DNA of 22,858 nt from Chara braunii (taxonomy: Eukaryota > Streptophyta > Charophyceae > Charales > Characeae): the NCBI GenBank assembly GCA_003427395.1, contig BFEA01000139.1, positions 1,255,961 to 1,278,818 on the forward strand, given 5' to 3'. Numbering within the stretch: the stretch's first letter is position 1; each line of letters opens with the position of its first letter. Shown here piece by piece: positions 1 through 10,791 of the stretch. A program made the translations under genes and the position numbers. The notes below the pieces were generated by a model, which saw only the letters and a list, made by a program, of their open reading frames with translations, searched no databases and was not told the DNA's origin.

Positions 1-110
1 GGGGGGGGGGGGGAGTGGAAGGAAATGTGTAGAGGAGGAGGTGGCGGTGAAGTTGCTGTCGTGGAGGTGGTTTGGTGTTATGCACAAGCGGTTAACGGGT
101 AGCTGAAAAT
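1..110. other. Poly-G start and unassigned sequence
   Basis: The window opens with a run of 13 G, then GT-rich sequence without a supported gene. The poly-G could be real low-complexity DNA or an artefact at a contig edge. Confidence 0.5.
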
Positions 111-143
111 TTAGGAATGAAAATTATGAAGTGAGAGTTTTGG

Positions 144-420
144 GCAGTCTGAAAATCCTGAATGGTCCTGAAGTGGTGAAACGTCCAAAGACCCTGAAAA
201 CCACATGTTTAGGCAGGCTGCATCCTGAAGTGGCAGTCTGAAAATCCTGAATGGTCCTGAAGTGGTGAAAGGTCTGAAGACCCTGAAAACCACCTGTTTA
301 GCCAGGTAGCATCCTGAAGTGGTGAAGGGTGTCCTGAAGTGGTGAAAAAAGACCCTGAAAACCACCTGTTTAGGCAGGCTGCATCCTGAAGTGGTGAAGG
401 GTGTCTTGAAATGGTGATGA
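144..420. repeat. Minisatellite, 89-bp unit, about 3 copies
   Basis: Copy 1 starts at 144 and copy 2 at 233, both with GCAGTCTGAAAATCCTGAAT, so the period is 89 bp. A third, shortened copy follows with a 77-bp offset. A sub-repeat, TCCTGAAGTGGTGAA, recurs inside and between units. The short minus-strand reading frame here is only a by-product of the repeat. Confidence 0.85.
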
Positions 421-761
421 AAAATACGACTGTTGTTAACCTTCTCTCGTGTTATGAGGTTGGTTTGATAACGGTGATGGTTGAGATAGAGTAGATGATG
501 GGTGTATTGGTATTATTGTTGTGTATCTCTAACTTTTGGGGTGGGTCTGTCCTTTTTTTATTGGGCCAAGCTGTCCCTGTCCCCTTTTATTCTTATTATT
601 ATTAGAATCTATTATTATCTTCTGGGGTCTGACTTGGTGTCTGTTCGGCTTGAAACCTTGTGCGAGAGAATGGGATCTACCACTATGGGTCTGGTTTTAG
701 CATAGGTTAAACTCTAATTTTTGTTAGCACTTAATTAAGAGGTCTGTTTTCTCGTATTACC
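421..761. other. Unassigned sequence downstream of the LINE 3' end
   Basis: T-rich sequence with an ATT-rich patch near 591-615. I see no supported gene or RNA. It may be flanking DNA or a LINE 3' untranslated part if the LINE ends further left than the T-run at 762. Confidence 0.35.
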
Positions 762-774
762 TTTTTTTTTTTTT
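762..774 (-). other. Candidate LINE poly(A) tail (T-run on plus strand)
   Basis: There are 13 consecutive T here, about 110-250 bp past the last coding-like LINE sequence in the element's direction. It fits a LINE poly(A), but no matching target duplication was seen at the other end. Confidence 0.45.
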
Positions 775-1017
775 GCGTTTTCTGTTTTCGAAGGTTGGTT
801 TCTTTTCCTGGCTCGGACTGTTGGTTTTTAGGAAGCATTTCTTAAATTATTCGAGTGACCTTCTTGGGTCATTAGTGTTCTTCGGTTTCGTGTGAGGTTT
901 CTTCATGTCGTTCCTCCGTGTCCTGCTGCTCTGTGTCCCACTTACGAAACTTCAGGTGCGTGTCCTCTATTTCTGTTATTTTCTTACTTAATAACCATTT
1001 TTGTTCAAACGCTTTCA

Positions 1018-3007
1018 GACTCTGCTCTCTCTTGTTATTCTTTGGTCCCCTAGAGTTCCCTTGCATCTGGTTTTCCATATGACCCATAGTGTCGCTCTTC
1101 TCAATAGGTCAGCTATAAATTTATCCTCTTGTAACAGGTTTCCTTCCGTGTCTCTTGCTGATAGTAGGTAGTTGGTTTGTTCTGGGTACGTATTTAAGGA
1201 AATGTTGGACCAGGTCTCTTTGACTGATCTCGATAGAGTAGTTGCGTGCGCACACTCTACTAAGCAATGTATGAGCGACTATACTTTGTTGTCCCTGCAC
1301 ATTTTGAAGTGAGAGGAATGTTCTGTTCTCTGATCTTCTCTTCTACATGAGTCCAACCATTCATTGACTGGGACTGCCCAATAGAGAATCAGCCATTGTA
1401 GGCTTCTGAATCTAGTGGGCTTTAGGCTGCTGTAATAATCCCATGGAATTTCGGAAGGCCATCCACGTTCTTCTCCTAGATGTTTGGTCCATCTTCTTGA
1501 TATGGCTGGGCATGGGTCCTCTGTCTTGTTCCTTATTGTGTAGCCTAACTTCACTTCATAGTCTTGTAGATTGATTAGTTTCCTTGCTCTGCCTCTGCCA
1601 AGTTTAATGAACCATCCCCACTCCCATGGGTCTACTTCCAACTCACTGATATCCTTGTTTGGTCTGAATATTAGTAGTTTGTCCGGTTTGTGTCCGCTAC
1701 TTTGTGCTCGTTTGTTTTTTTTTTGGTTCCATGTTCTGACTTTCCTCATATTTTTTAAAGTTAAACTCTAACGTTATTATGCTCTCCTCTTTGATTTCTG
1801 CTATTGTCTTGTGATTGTTTATTAGCTCGTGTACTTCGAACTCTGCAGTGTTGTTGAGGGTGTCAACTTTCTTAAGGAATTTGAGAGCTACTGATGGCGT
1901 TGATTGTTGTTTGTCTGTTGCCCAGTCTCCGACTTCCCATTTGATGTCCTTCTTTAGTAGGGCTCTCCATTCTAAAGGTATGCTGTCTAATATTTCCTCT
2001 AGGTTCTTTTCCAGGTTGTGGACTCCCTTGAGATGAGGCCTCAATTTTGTTGTTGTCTTACATCTTTGCTCTTCATCCAGCCATAAGTGGCCTATTTTCC
2101 AAATTCCCTTCTCCACCCATTTTCTCCATCTCCTGCCCCTGGCTGCTAAGGACCATGGTTTGCCTGTACCGTCTGTAATAAGGGAGTTACCGAGATGGGT
2201 TGTCTCAGCACTTCTTCCTTTTTCTTCGGCTTGCTTACGTTTTTCGGGAGTGCTTCGCGCCAGTGCTTGATTAGTGTTCTCCAGTGGCTGCTCGGGGGGT
2301 CCCTATTGAACGAAAGGTTGATGCTTGTCCTGCCCTGTTCTTTTCTTGGGGTCCATGATTCGTTCATGAGCCAGTGGTATCCCTCTATTTGGGGGTCTGT
2401 TTGGAAGGGTACTAGGTTGCGAATTTGGTAAAGAGCCATGTCGTGCGAGGGTAGTTCTTCGTGCAGGAGTATTCTAATGATCCATGTTGATTGTAGGGCT
2501 TTGTATTCACACCGGGTTTAGCAATCATAATCCTCCTTTTTTCACCGGTCTATTTATATATTTCCATGCTACTTTCGATATGTACTTGTCCTTGGATGCT
2601 TCTCCTGTCCATAGAAATGCACTTGCCTTTTTCTTTAGTGTTGATATGAATTGGGAAGGCGGGTCCCATAAGGAGGCTGAGTACCAACCCATGGAGAAAA
2701 TCGAAGTGTTTAAGGCTAAGGCTTTGCCGTGGGGGAGAGGTATTCACTTTCTGCCATTCTGTCATTCTATTTATCATTCTTGCTAGAATGTTTGGGCATG
2801 TGCTTTCGTTGATACCTTCCGCTGATATTGTGATTCCTGTGATTCCCAGGAATCTCATGGGTTCCTGAGTGCTTATCCATTCAGACCCTGCGTTTCTGCG
2901 GTGGGTTGGGGTGTTGGATGCGGGGTTAACCACCACCCGACTGTCTTTGACCAGTTGATCTTCATTTCTGAGGCTAGTTGGAATGCTTGCATTGCTCTTG
3001 TTAAGGC
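1018..3007 (-). pseudogene. LINE ORF2, thumb and C-terminal region
   Basis: Decayed coding continues past the RT across several frames. Readable blocks are AFQLASEMKINWSKT near 2960, RFLGITGITISAEGINEST near 2840, SAFLWTGEASKDKYISKVAW near 2610, then long stretches at 2146-2439, 1697-2116 and 1279-1749. The FLWTG...K...VAW block is typical of plant LINE ORF2 downstream of the RT. The 1279-1749 piece has RFRSLQWLILYWAVPVNEWL and HFKMC. In a shifted frame it continues into SLIHCLVECAHATT and ATLWVIWKTRCK, with a stop near 1018. This matches the Cys/His zinc-binding-like C-terminus seen in plant LINEs. A further minus-frame piece (872-1087) may be the true last part after another frameshift. Confidence 0.75.
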
Positions 3008-3405
3008 TTAAAATGAGGTATCTGTGGCTTGGATTATGACTGTGAGGTCGTCTGCGAACAGCAAAACGGTGGGGAAAGAGATGAACATGTCTGAATTCTC
3101 TATGGTAAGTCTATCTATCGAAGGATCTTTGCGCAGAAAGGCTGCTACTGCTTCCATTACAAAAAGAAAAATTGGTGCTGCCAGTGGGTCCCCCTGGCGC
3201 ACTGATCTCGTCATTCTATACGTGTCTGATAAGTGTCCATTTACTTGTACTAAACCATATGCATCTTCATACAACACTTTTACCCACTTCCAGAAATTTG
3301 GGCCAATACCCATTTTTTCCATGCTGAGTTGTAGAAAATCCCAGTTTACTTGGTCATAGGCTTTTTCAAAATCGGAAAAGAGAATGGTCGCTTGCAGTCT
3401 TTTAT

Positions 3406-3413
3406 CTCTAATC
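3406..3413. repeat. Left target-site duplication of the MITE
   Basis: CTCTAATC directly precedes the inverted repeat. Confidence 0.9.
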
Positions 3414-3679
3414 CTAGGCTACCAGAGTGGCCCGGGGTCACTTGCCCGACCGAGCCAAAAAAATTAATAAAATAAAATGATTTTTTTATTTTATTTTTTA
3501 TTCTAAATTTGATGAAGAATTTCGATGTGACCCTGAGGCAAAAGTTGTTCAGTTTATTTTTCTGCATAACATAGTTTTTTTTCGGTTTTTTTTTTTTTTT
3601 TTTTTTTTTTGCTAGGGCCTTCCCTGGTCCTTGCACGGGCTGGCCACCCGGGACCTGGGCCGCTCGGCTGGTAGCCTAG
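3414..3679. mobile_element. hAT-like MITE inserted in LINE RT
   Basis: The element is 266 bp with perfect 12-bp terminal inverted repeats, CTAGGCTACCAG at the left and CTGGTAGCCTAG at the right. Imperfect complementarity continues inward (AGTGGCCCGGG against CCTGGGCCGCT). It is flanked by an exact 8-bp target duplication, CTCTAATC, at 3406-3413 and 3680-3687. Eight-base duplications are typical of hAT transposases. It encodes no transposase. The interior has an AT-rich self-complementary patch near 3460-3505 and a long T-run at about 3587-3610. Removing it restores the LINE frame, which confirms the borders. Confidence 0.9.
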
Positions 3680-3687
3680 CTCTAATC
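3680..3687. repeat. Right target-site duplication of the MITE
   Basis: CTCTAATC directly follows the inverted repeat and is identical to the left copy. Confidence 0.9.
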
Positions 3688-4709
3688 AGTTTAGTGGCCT
3701 CGTTTAAACATACTACATTGCCTAGAATGTATCTGTCAGGGATGAAACCTGTTTGATGTATGTGAAAACATTTGTCAATGGCGTTCCTTATGAGGTTGGC
3801 TAGGGTCTTTGCTAGTATTTTGTATGCTACTGGTCGTAGGGTGATGGGTCTGTAGTTCTTGATGTTTTCTCGTTCTCCTTTCTTGTAAAGTAGAGTTACT
3901 ACCCCTGTGCTTATTTTTTTTCCTAGTGTGCCTATTTCAAAGGCTTTTTGGAGAAAGTTGAATAGGTCCCCACCCATTACTTGCCAATTTTCTATCCAGA
4001 ATTCTTTAGATAGTCCGTCCTTCCCAGGGACTTTATTAGGTTGCATGCTTCTTTGTGCTTCGTAGAGCTCTTGCTTAGTGATGTCTTTGTCTAGATATGC
4101 AACAGCTTCTGGTTTTACACAAGTATCTATGCGTTTTAGGAACTTGTTTCTTGCTCTAGTTACCTCTGTTTGGTTGAAATCTGCTGCTCTCGATGTGTAT
4201 AAATTTTGATGAAATTTTGTCGTTATTTTGAGAATTTTGTCTTGATTGTAAACCACAAGGCCTTGGTTATTTTTTAGCCCTATGATTCTACTGTTTCTAT
4301 TGTTTGACTTTATTTTTTGGAAGAAGTACTTGGTCATGGATTCATTGCTTTCCCAGTCCTTCACTCTGGCCCTTATAACTAATCCTTGCCTATTCCAGTC
4401 TGCCCATCTGCTGAGTTCTTCTTTTGCTTCTGTTAATAGTTGCTCGTACATGTGTTCTCCTGGGTTGTTTATGAGGTTGAATATTGTTGTTTCTACTACC
4501 GCTTCTAGCATTTTTTGTCTCGCTTTCCTTTTTTTGGCTTCTATCTGGGATGTTTTGTTAGCCCAACTGCTTACTGCCCGGATTGCTTTCAGGAAGCTAT
4601 ATAGGATGTATGTGCTGTTATTTTCGTGTTCGTAGAATTCCCAAACCTGTTTGATCCCTGCTTTAAAAAGACCCATGGCGATTAAGGAATTGTTCAGTTA
4701 AAAAAAACT

Positions 4710-5599
4710 ATTGCCCGGTGTGTTGTCCAGGGAGAAAGTGAGGTGCAGACCTATTTGACTCTGGTTGAATCCTCCATAGTGGGGGAGCTTGGATATTGAT
4801 GTCAGTTTAACTGCGCCTTCTAAAGTTTCGGAGATGAGGAAGTAGTCTATTTAGGAGAATGAGGTTCTTCCTTGAGTTGTTTTTCTTGTACATGTAAAAT
4901 CCGTTGTTGTTGGGTTTAGCATTCTATATGGGTCTCTTAGGTTCATTTCTGTGAGGAATTCTACCATACTTGAGCTTCTGACTCCTCCGCTGCTTCCCTA
5001 GCGTGTGAAATTCTATCTAATGTTGGTTCTATTGTGGCGTTCCAGTCCCTGACTAGGATTAGGTGTCTGTGTCGTGGGCATTCTTGCTTCATTCTTTCTA
5101 AGAAGGATCTTCTTTGTGTATTGGTTTCTGGTGCGTAGATATTGAGTAGGGAGAACTCTTCTTCCATGTAGGCAAAGTTTGTTCTTGTCCAACGACCTTC
5201 TTCTGTATCTCTCGTGGAATTTCCTATTGTTAATAGTTGGGAGGCATCTGCTTTCTCGTGTACTATTGTGAATACCCCTGTTGAGGCTGCTATGGGCCTC
5301 GCTGCCCATTCCGCATGCTTGGTATGTTTCAGTCTTCTTAGAATCTCTTTGAGTGTGCTTTGGTGTTCCTCTGTTGTGGCCAGATGAGTTTCTTGGATGC
5401 ATAGGATATCTGGCGGTCTGTTGTCCAACCATCCTGTCGTGCCTACGAAACCGTGCCATTGTGTTGGTGTTGACAGGATGGTTGCTAGGCCTCTTACATT
5501 CCATGATCTGATTTCAAGTTCTCCTTTATCCCTGTTGCAGGCCCTGGGTGTTCTGGAAGCCCTGTTGCCTTGTCTCGCGCTGGCTTGCGCCATTTGCAC
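4710..5599 (-). pseudogene. LINE ORF2, AP-endonuclease domain
   Basis: This is the start of ORF2, with the first Met near 5597. The domain nicks target DNA to prime reverse transcription. Signature motifs of the exonuclease-endonuclease-phosphatase fold are visible: IRSWNVRGL, ILCIQETHL (catalytic Glu), LLNIYAPE and LILVRDWNATIEPTLDR. The third block normally reads GDFN/GDWN, so G has become R. The open frame stops at 4961. In the next frame it continues to about 4710 with a GRTSFS-stop-IDYFLIS stretch, which matches the S-R-I-D-Y block with the Arg codon replaced by a stop. One frameshift plus one stop makes this domain dead. Confidence 0.82.
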
Positions 5600-5632
5600 A
5601 GGTTTTTGAGGGTTCTTTGAGTAATAATTAAT

Positions 5633-8365
5633 TTAGGATGAGAGGGTGGGGAGTTGCATGGGGTCCTGGCTTAGCGAGGACTCCCCTGTGTCCTCTTCCA
5701 TTGTGTACTCTAGCCCCTCCATGAGCTCTCCTTCCTTGTTGAAGGTTTGTGCTGCCAGTGTTGTCGCCAGGCTAGCTGCTGCCTGAATCAATGTGGTCTC
5801 AGACCCCAGCGCTGTGAATGGGAGTTGGGCAATCTCCCACCAGGGTCTCCATTGCAGGTCCTCTCCCAGGTTCGTTTCTGGTTCGTACAGTGCTACCATT
5901 GGACGAGTGTCCAAGCAGGTTCCTTCCCTGGTTTCGCCTTTCTCCCCCAGTTCCTGTACTCTTAGGAGTTCCCCCACCAGTCCTATTGCGGTTGCCTTGG
6001 CTTCTGGTACAACCTTTGTCAGCAACTCTTCTCTGCTTTGACCCTTTCCAATCTTAGGAAGTTAGGAGTGAAAAGTTGGGAGTGGTTGCAATCTGCCACT
6101 CATTGGTGACGGAGTCCATTTTTATTGGGAGCACCGTCCTTGAAGGTAGAAGTGTTCTGCTCTCTTGCCTCACCTTTTCCCAGAATGCATACTGTGTCTG
6201 GTCGTTTAGGCTTTCCATTGTCGTTGCTTTTAGCCTGTGCTCATCGTTGAGGTGACCCAATCTTTCCACTTGTGCACTCAGAATTTCTGCTTGAAGAACC
6301 AGTTGCGTTCTTTGGTCTTCCTCCTTAGGACTGTCCTCTCTCCCCTTCCCTTCAGTCTCTTTTCCTTTCAAGACCGGTCTTGTCCCCTCTTTTTTTTGAG
6401 ACGCTTTTTGGAGTTCCTCTTTTTTCTTGTTATACGTCTCGAGTAAAGTTGGCATTCTGTATTTGTTTGATCTCCAATCACTGCCTGTTTCCTTTCTTGC
6501 TTCTTTGCCTTTCTGTGTTAGTTCCTTCTTGGTCTTACAATACTGTTCTGCGTAGAAGGCTGTAATTTCTTCTTCCTTCTCCAACGGGCCATAGGGGTTT
6601 GCTGACATCGGGAAGGGGTGGTTGTGTGTTGCTGTTCCCGCCTTTGTTTTGAGTTTTTCTTCCTCTCTATAGTGCACCATTTGCAGCTCGAATCTGGATT
6701 CCCTCTCCCTCTTTGCCTTTTGGATATATTCTTCAAGCTCTTCCAAGGAGGCGTCTCCCCATGGGGCATTCTCCTCTTTGCTGTAAATGTCTTCTTCCTC
6801 CTCCTTTTCCTCCGTTTGGATCCTTTTGGTTGTTATGCCTTTCCCTTCCTCCGACTTCTTCCTTTTTTTCCCCACGATCGCTTTGCCTTCTGTTTTTGTT
6901 CCCTGTTGATCTTCCTCTCTTGCCCCATCTAGTGCTGATTGGGAGTTGTCCACCTCCATTCCTTCTGTTCCCTCCCGTTGTTGCTTATCTATCTTTTGTT
7001 GACCCCTTCTTGAGTACATTGATGGTGTTTTCTTCCTCTCTGCCTCCGTCTCCCGTTCTCTTTCTTGTCTGCTTTTTTCCTTCTCTAGCATTTCCTTTTT
7101 TGCCATTTCACCTGTCTCGTTCAGATCCATGAGCAAGTCCTTAAGGCAACGTTCTTCTTGGATTCTTTCTAGATTTAGCACCGGGTCCCTCGTGAAGAGT
7201 TTCGTTGATTGCTTTTCAACTTTCATGGTCTGCCATCTGTTGTCCGAGGGGGGGTAAACATCAGGCTTCGGGGTAGGTTTACCTTCCAGTACCCAGACCC
7301 AGTCCGGGACTGGCAAGTTGTCGTTGAAGATCCACCCCACGTACTGGTTGCTTCTCAAGTACCAGAAGCCTGGTTCATCCTCCACTTCCGCCGGACTTGT
7401 CTGTCTGAGTGCCCTTGGTTTAGATGTCTCCAAGTTTTTCGGGCAGCTAGGGTCTGTTCCCATGTGCCCTCTCTTCCTGCACTTGAAGCACAATGGATTG
7501 CTTTTGTTGGATACTGTCACCTGGATTGTTTTGTCTCTCATGATGAAGAACCAATAGTTAGGCATTTGTGGGGGGATGTCGTTGGGCAGATTGTCATTGT
7601 ATTGTGCTGCGGCACCAAAAAGTCTGGCGTTGCGATTATCCACTGCACGATTGTCAGATGGCCGTACTCCACTTGCAAGCGTTCGTTTATTCCTCCGTGT
7701 AGTCCCTCGTGTACATTATCGAATTGTACCCAGAAGTACTTTTTCATCAGTTCTTGTCTGTAGCGCGAGGGTGTCATTTGGAAGGGGGTGTCTAGTTTCC
7801 ACGGTTGCACCGTGACTAATGAGGAGTTGCAGGTGAAAGTCTTGTTCCTTAGGAAGTCTGCGGAGGATGGATCCTTGCTAATTACCATTATTACGTTTCT
7901 TGTTCGTGGCTGGAATGATACTTTTGGTTCCGTTCCTTGCACTGGTTCCAGACTTCTGAGTTTTTCCCACATCCATTTGAGCCTTGTTGGGCGATTCAAC
8001 TCTTGGCTTTTCCTGAAGAAGGTAAACAGCACTGCGTGTTTTTCGTGAAATTCGTCCAGTTTCGGAATCTGCTAGTCGTATACTACCACTTCTTCCTTCC
8101 TATGTTTTTCCACCTCGACCAGTTTCACACTCCTAGCTAGTTCTGTTTTTCGATTCCCATTCCCTCCATCACGTTCCTTTAAACCCTGCCTCTTGTCCTT
8201 TACCCCTGTCTGACTGGCTTCGACTTTTGCCCAGTTATTTAGGATATTGTTGCCAAACTTGGTGTAATGTCTCTTCCTTGGTTTGCGTTGGGCTATTCTG
8301 TCCTAGTTGACTTATCTTGTTTTGTTCCTGCGCTAGGGTAGGTACAATCGATTTAGACAAGTAAT
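5633..8365 (-). pseudogene. LINE ORF1 (gag-like), frameshifted
   Basis: ORF1 proteins of LINEs bind the element RNA. Coding-like pieces follow each other on the minus strand across frames: about 8365-8245, 8250-8070, 8065-7705, 7710-6054 and 6025-5633. A TAG interrupts the frame near 8070. The longest piece (6054-7643, 529 codons) has a zinc knuckle at 7443-7490, CFKCRKRGHMGTDPSC, with spacing CX2CX4HX6C. The usual knuckle is CX2CX4HX4C, so the last Cys is displaced. After it come several hundred residues rich in Lys, Glu and Arg, with likely nuclear-localisation clusters such as KKRKK. The last piece lies in another frame and ends 34 bases before ORF2 starts. The region before the knuckle resembles the globular N-terminal part of plant LINE ORF1 proteins; that assignment is weaker. 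Confidence 0.75.
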
Positions 8366-8408
8366 GAATAAATAATAAATGAATAAATAGATGAATGAAT
8401 AAATTAAC
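8362..8408. repeat. AATG/AAAT simple repeat
   Basis: Imperfect tetranucleotide repeats (AATGAATAAATAATAAATG and similar) lie at the apparent 5' edge of the LINE. They may be pre-existing flanking sequence. Confidence 0.7.
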
Positions 8409-8547
8409 CGATGAGTTACTAAAAAGGATGTCTAGAAATTCCCTCTTTTAAGGTCTTAATCTCTTCGATAATAGCTGAAGATGTGATGATTCGTGTTGGG
8501 CCGCCTGATTAGGGGAATATGTGCAAGTCGAAGTTGATTCCTGGCCT

Positions 8548-8803
8548 TTGATGAGTTTCAGCAATAATTTCCGACAGAGCTTCGCCTCCCCAGTTGGGAA
8601 GCGTAAGAATCGATCCAAAGTTGCAAATGAAACTGAGAGAATTAATTGAGCACAAGATCGAGATTATGGCAAAAAATCCAGGCAACAGAGCTTTACCTCC
8701 CCACCCGGGGAACGTGAATTCTGCTCGCGAGTGGTGGATGCATCCCACAGGTTTCGACAAAGTTAGGCCTCTCCACCGTAAGATCTGGTCTAGATTTGGG
8801 TGA
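8548..8803 (+). other. Short coding-like fragment with 111-bp repeat
   Basis: A plus-strand frame is open from just after the TGA codons near 8550 to 8803. It contains a repeated motif: RASPPQLGSV and, 37 codons later, RALPPHPGNV. The DNA copies start at 8574 and 8685. Downstream is AREWWMHPTGFDKVRPLHRK. I do not recognise the protein. The in-frame repeat suggests a former coding sequence, perhaps a piece of a transposon polyprotein. It is too short and open-ended to call a gene. Confidence 0.3.
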
Positions 8804-8859
8804 GAGGGCAATTTGGTGACGCGATGCAACGGGGTGCCTGACAATGGTTTTCCCACCTG

Positions 8860-10020
8860 CCTAGTTTTCCAGAATTGGAATGAGCCCAGAATAGAAAGAG
8901 GTTGGACGAAACCAAAATCATTAGTATAATGATATTGACTATATTGTAGCTAGTAATGTCTAGGTAATGTTTAATTTAGTAATAATAAATTAATAATAAT
9001 AAATCATCATAGATTCGTATTAATGAAAGTGGTGAAATTCTAATACTAGTACATGTTAATAAAAGAATGAATATTAATCGTAGAGGCGAGGTAATGAGTA
9101 GTGGGGCTCGTTGATACGGGGTAGGGAGTAATGGGGTGGAGAGGGTGGGGAGATGAGTATGGGGGTTGGATGGAGAAAGGGTTCAATGTTGCAGGGGGGC
9201 TTAGTGATGTGTGGGTGGTGTGTAGATAGTGCTTGGAGACGATGGAGGTGGGGCGCTGGGGTGTTGAAGGGTGGGCAGGTGGGTCTGGTGGGAGAGTGTA
9301 AGAAGGGGTTGTGGAGTTAGGTTGAGAGTCAGGTTGAGGCGTTGGGATGGGTAGGGTCAGGGGGGAGTCCGGGTGTGTAGGAGCTTGGCGGGGTGAGGGG
9401 AGGGGTCCGGGTATGTGGGGGAATGACGGATTGAGGAGAGGGGTCCAGAGGAGTAAAAGGTTCGCGGGGGGTGAGATGGGAATTGCAGTGGGGAGTCGGG
9501 GTGAGGAGTTAAGGTGGGGTCTTAAATCTTGTGGTAGATGGGCCGGTGGGGCATGGGTGGGGGTGGGTGGAGAGTTGGTAGCGGGATCCGAAGAGTGGAT
9601 GGGAGAGTTGAGTGGATGTCGGTGGTGGAGAGGGGAAGTGGGGAACGGGCGAGTGCGATTCGAACTATTTGGACGGGGGCTGGAGGTGTGGGGTGGGTGG
9701 GGTTTGTGGTTCCTATCATTTCAGTTTAGCTAGGCTACTGTTTGTAACTGTGTGACGACTTCCTGAATCTCGTGTTCAATGTGCATAGTAATGAATGTCT
9801 TTGTCCGTGGTGTGAGTCGTGTCCGTTGTGAGTGTTGTGGGTCGTTGGTGTAGGTTGTTCTACTTTCCCTATGCTGAGTTTCGTCGAGTGCTCGTGATGA
9901 TAGCTTGAAACTCCTTTTGTCGTTTTCTCCCCTGGATCGATTTCGCTGCTCCGTTCATGTGTGTTTAACCTTGCACTGATCCTATCACTCGAGCTCTGTT
10001 TGCTGAACGTAGGTTAGATG
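8860..10020. other. AT-rich then G-rich non-coding stretch
   Basis: 8900-9080 is AT-rich with TAATAATAAAT repeats. 9100-9720 is very G-rich on the plus strand with many GGGG and GGTGGG runs and could form G-quadruplexes. The long open frame at 9347-9733 is low-complexity Gly/Trp/Arg and looks like a composition by-product. 9740-10020 shows nothing I recognise. Confidence 0.5.
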
Positions 10021-10261
10021 TCACGATCTTACCTTTGCTGTCGAGAGGAACCATGCTAACCTTCCAATGTGTATGATGGCTCGCCTGCCTGTAGTGTCGG
10101 TTGTTCCTTTAGAAGGCGATGTTCTCCCTTCCTCGTCTCTCTTGTCTTTTCTTTCTTGTGTCGTGGCTCTCTCGTCTCTTTCTCGCCTGTATTCTCCTTT
10201 TGGTGTGTCTTCTCCTTCCTCTCCTTCTCCTCCCTTTTTCTCCCTCTGTCCCTTTTTTGCA

Positions 10262-10475
10262 TTAGGGATGGCCATGCCCGAAGGCGTGGTGTGATGTGGC
10301 TGTCCCTTACCCTTGTCGCTTCCTCCCTTTCCCACCGAGAGTTCAGAGTCGAATGGGGAGGTGCGCACATGTTCACTCGCACGGAAGGGAACACGAATGT
10401 CGAATGGTGGCTCGAGGATTGGTGGGCCCTGGTCGCGCGGGGAGCGGACGCTCTACCGCGCTGGGTGACGAATTA
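10262..10475 (-). repeat. Possible tRNA-like SINE (minus strand)
   Basis: On the minus strand from about 10472 a head reads CCCAGCGCGGTAGAGCGTCC, which resembles a tRNA D-arm and polymerase III A box. About 40 bases later comes ATCCTCGAGCC, a possible degenerate B box. The following 200 bases have no coding sense. The acceptor stem does not fold well, so it is not a working tRNA. Confidence 0.35.
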
Positions 10476-10791
10476 GCGCAGAAAAATAGCGCTTACCGGG
10501 TGGCGCTAACGCTCCTGTGTGTGAGAAGTTTCCACTCCGCAAATAAATAAGCCCTTAAAAAGGGGATAATTGCCATTTTCAGTCCTGTACTTCTCGTGGG
10601 AAAGTGTAGTTCCACTTCAGAGAGCCAATAGAGATAAGAAAGTCAACTAGAGGAGCAATACAGTGGACTGGTCTGCAGATTACCAGAATGCCCTCGTCGA
10701 AACGTTTTTTCAAATTTTTTTGTTGAATTGTCCTTAGTCCTGACAGGAAGATTGTGTAGACACTCCCTAAGATTCTTCCTTTGAAGGCACG
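10476..10791. other. Unassigned sequence
   Basis: No supported gene. A minus-strand frame across 10579-10790 reads protein-like in parts (KRFDEGILVICRPVHCIAPL), but it runs into the antisense of the U6 copy, so at most a fragment is real. Confidence 0.35.

Larger units (their letters stand above)
3008..4676 (-). pseudogene. LINE ORF2, reverse transcriptase, MITE-interrupted
   Basis: This part copies element RNA into DNA at the nick. Upstream of the interruption are KVPGKDGLSKEFW, NYRPITLRPVAYKILAKTLA and HQTGFIPDRYILGNV (fingers and palm). Downstream are SDFEKAYDQVNW (first catalytic Asp), SVRQGDPLAAPIFLFVMEA and LLFADDLTVII (the catalytic FADD box). Between them lies the 266-bp insertion at 3414-3679. 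Removing 274 bp (the element plus one target copy) joins EATKLIR to DKRLQAT in one frame, so the RT was intact at that point before the insertion. A TAA at 3008 ends the open frame shortly after FADD. The motif set is LINE/L1-like and differs clearly from the second RT at 19240. Confidence 0.9.
762..8365 (-). mobile_element. Decayed LINE (non-LTR retrotransposon), two ORFs
   Basis: Read on the minus strand, the order is ORF1 (zinc knuckle), ORF2 endonuclease, reverse transcriptase, thumb, and a Cys/His-containing C-terminus. This is the layout of plant L1-like LINEs. The 3' end is tentatively the 13-T run at 762-774, which is a poly(A) on the element strand. The 5' end is put near 8365, where gag-like coding gives way to an AATG/AAAT simple repeat. 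Both ORFs carry several frameshifts and stops, so this copy cannot move by itself. I found no convincing target-site duplication, so both borders are approximate. Confidence 0.88.

Noticed and set aside
111-365. Minus-strand reading frame over the minisatellite
   Set aside because: It only translates the tandem repeat and has no recognisable domain.
3346-3636. 96-codon minus frame across the MITE
   Set aside because: It reads through MITE sequence and the wrong frame of the LINE RT.
6237-7132. Plus-strand frames rich in Leu, Phe, Ser and Pro
   Set aside because: They are antisense to the Lys/Glu-rich LINE ORF1.
9347-9733. 128-codon Gly/Trp-rich frame
   Set aside because: It comes from G-rich low complexity; other frames are open too and no domain is seen.
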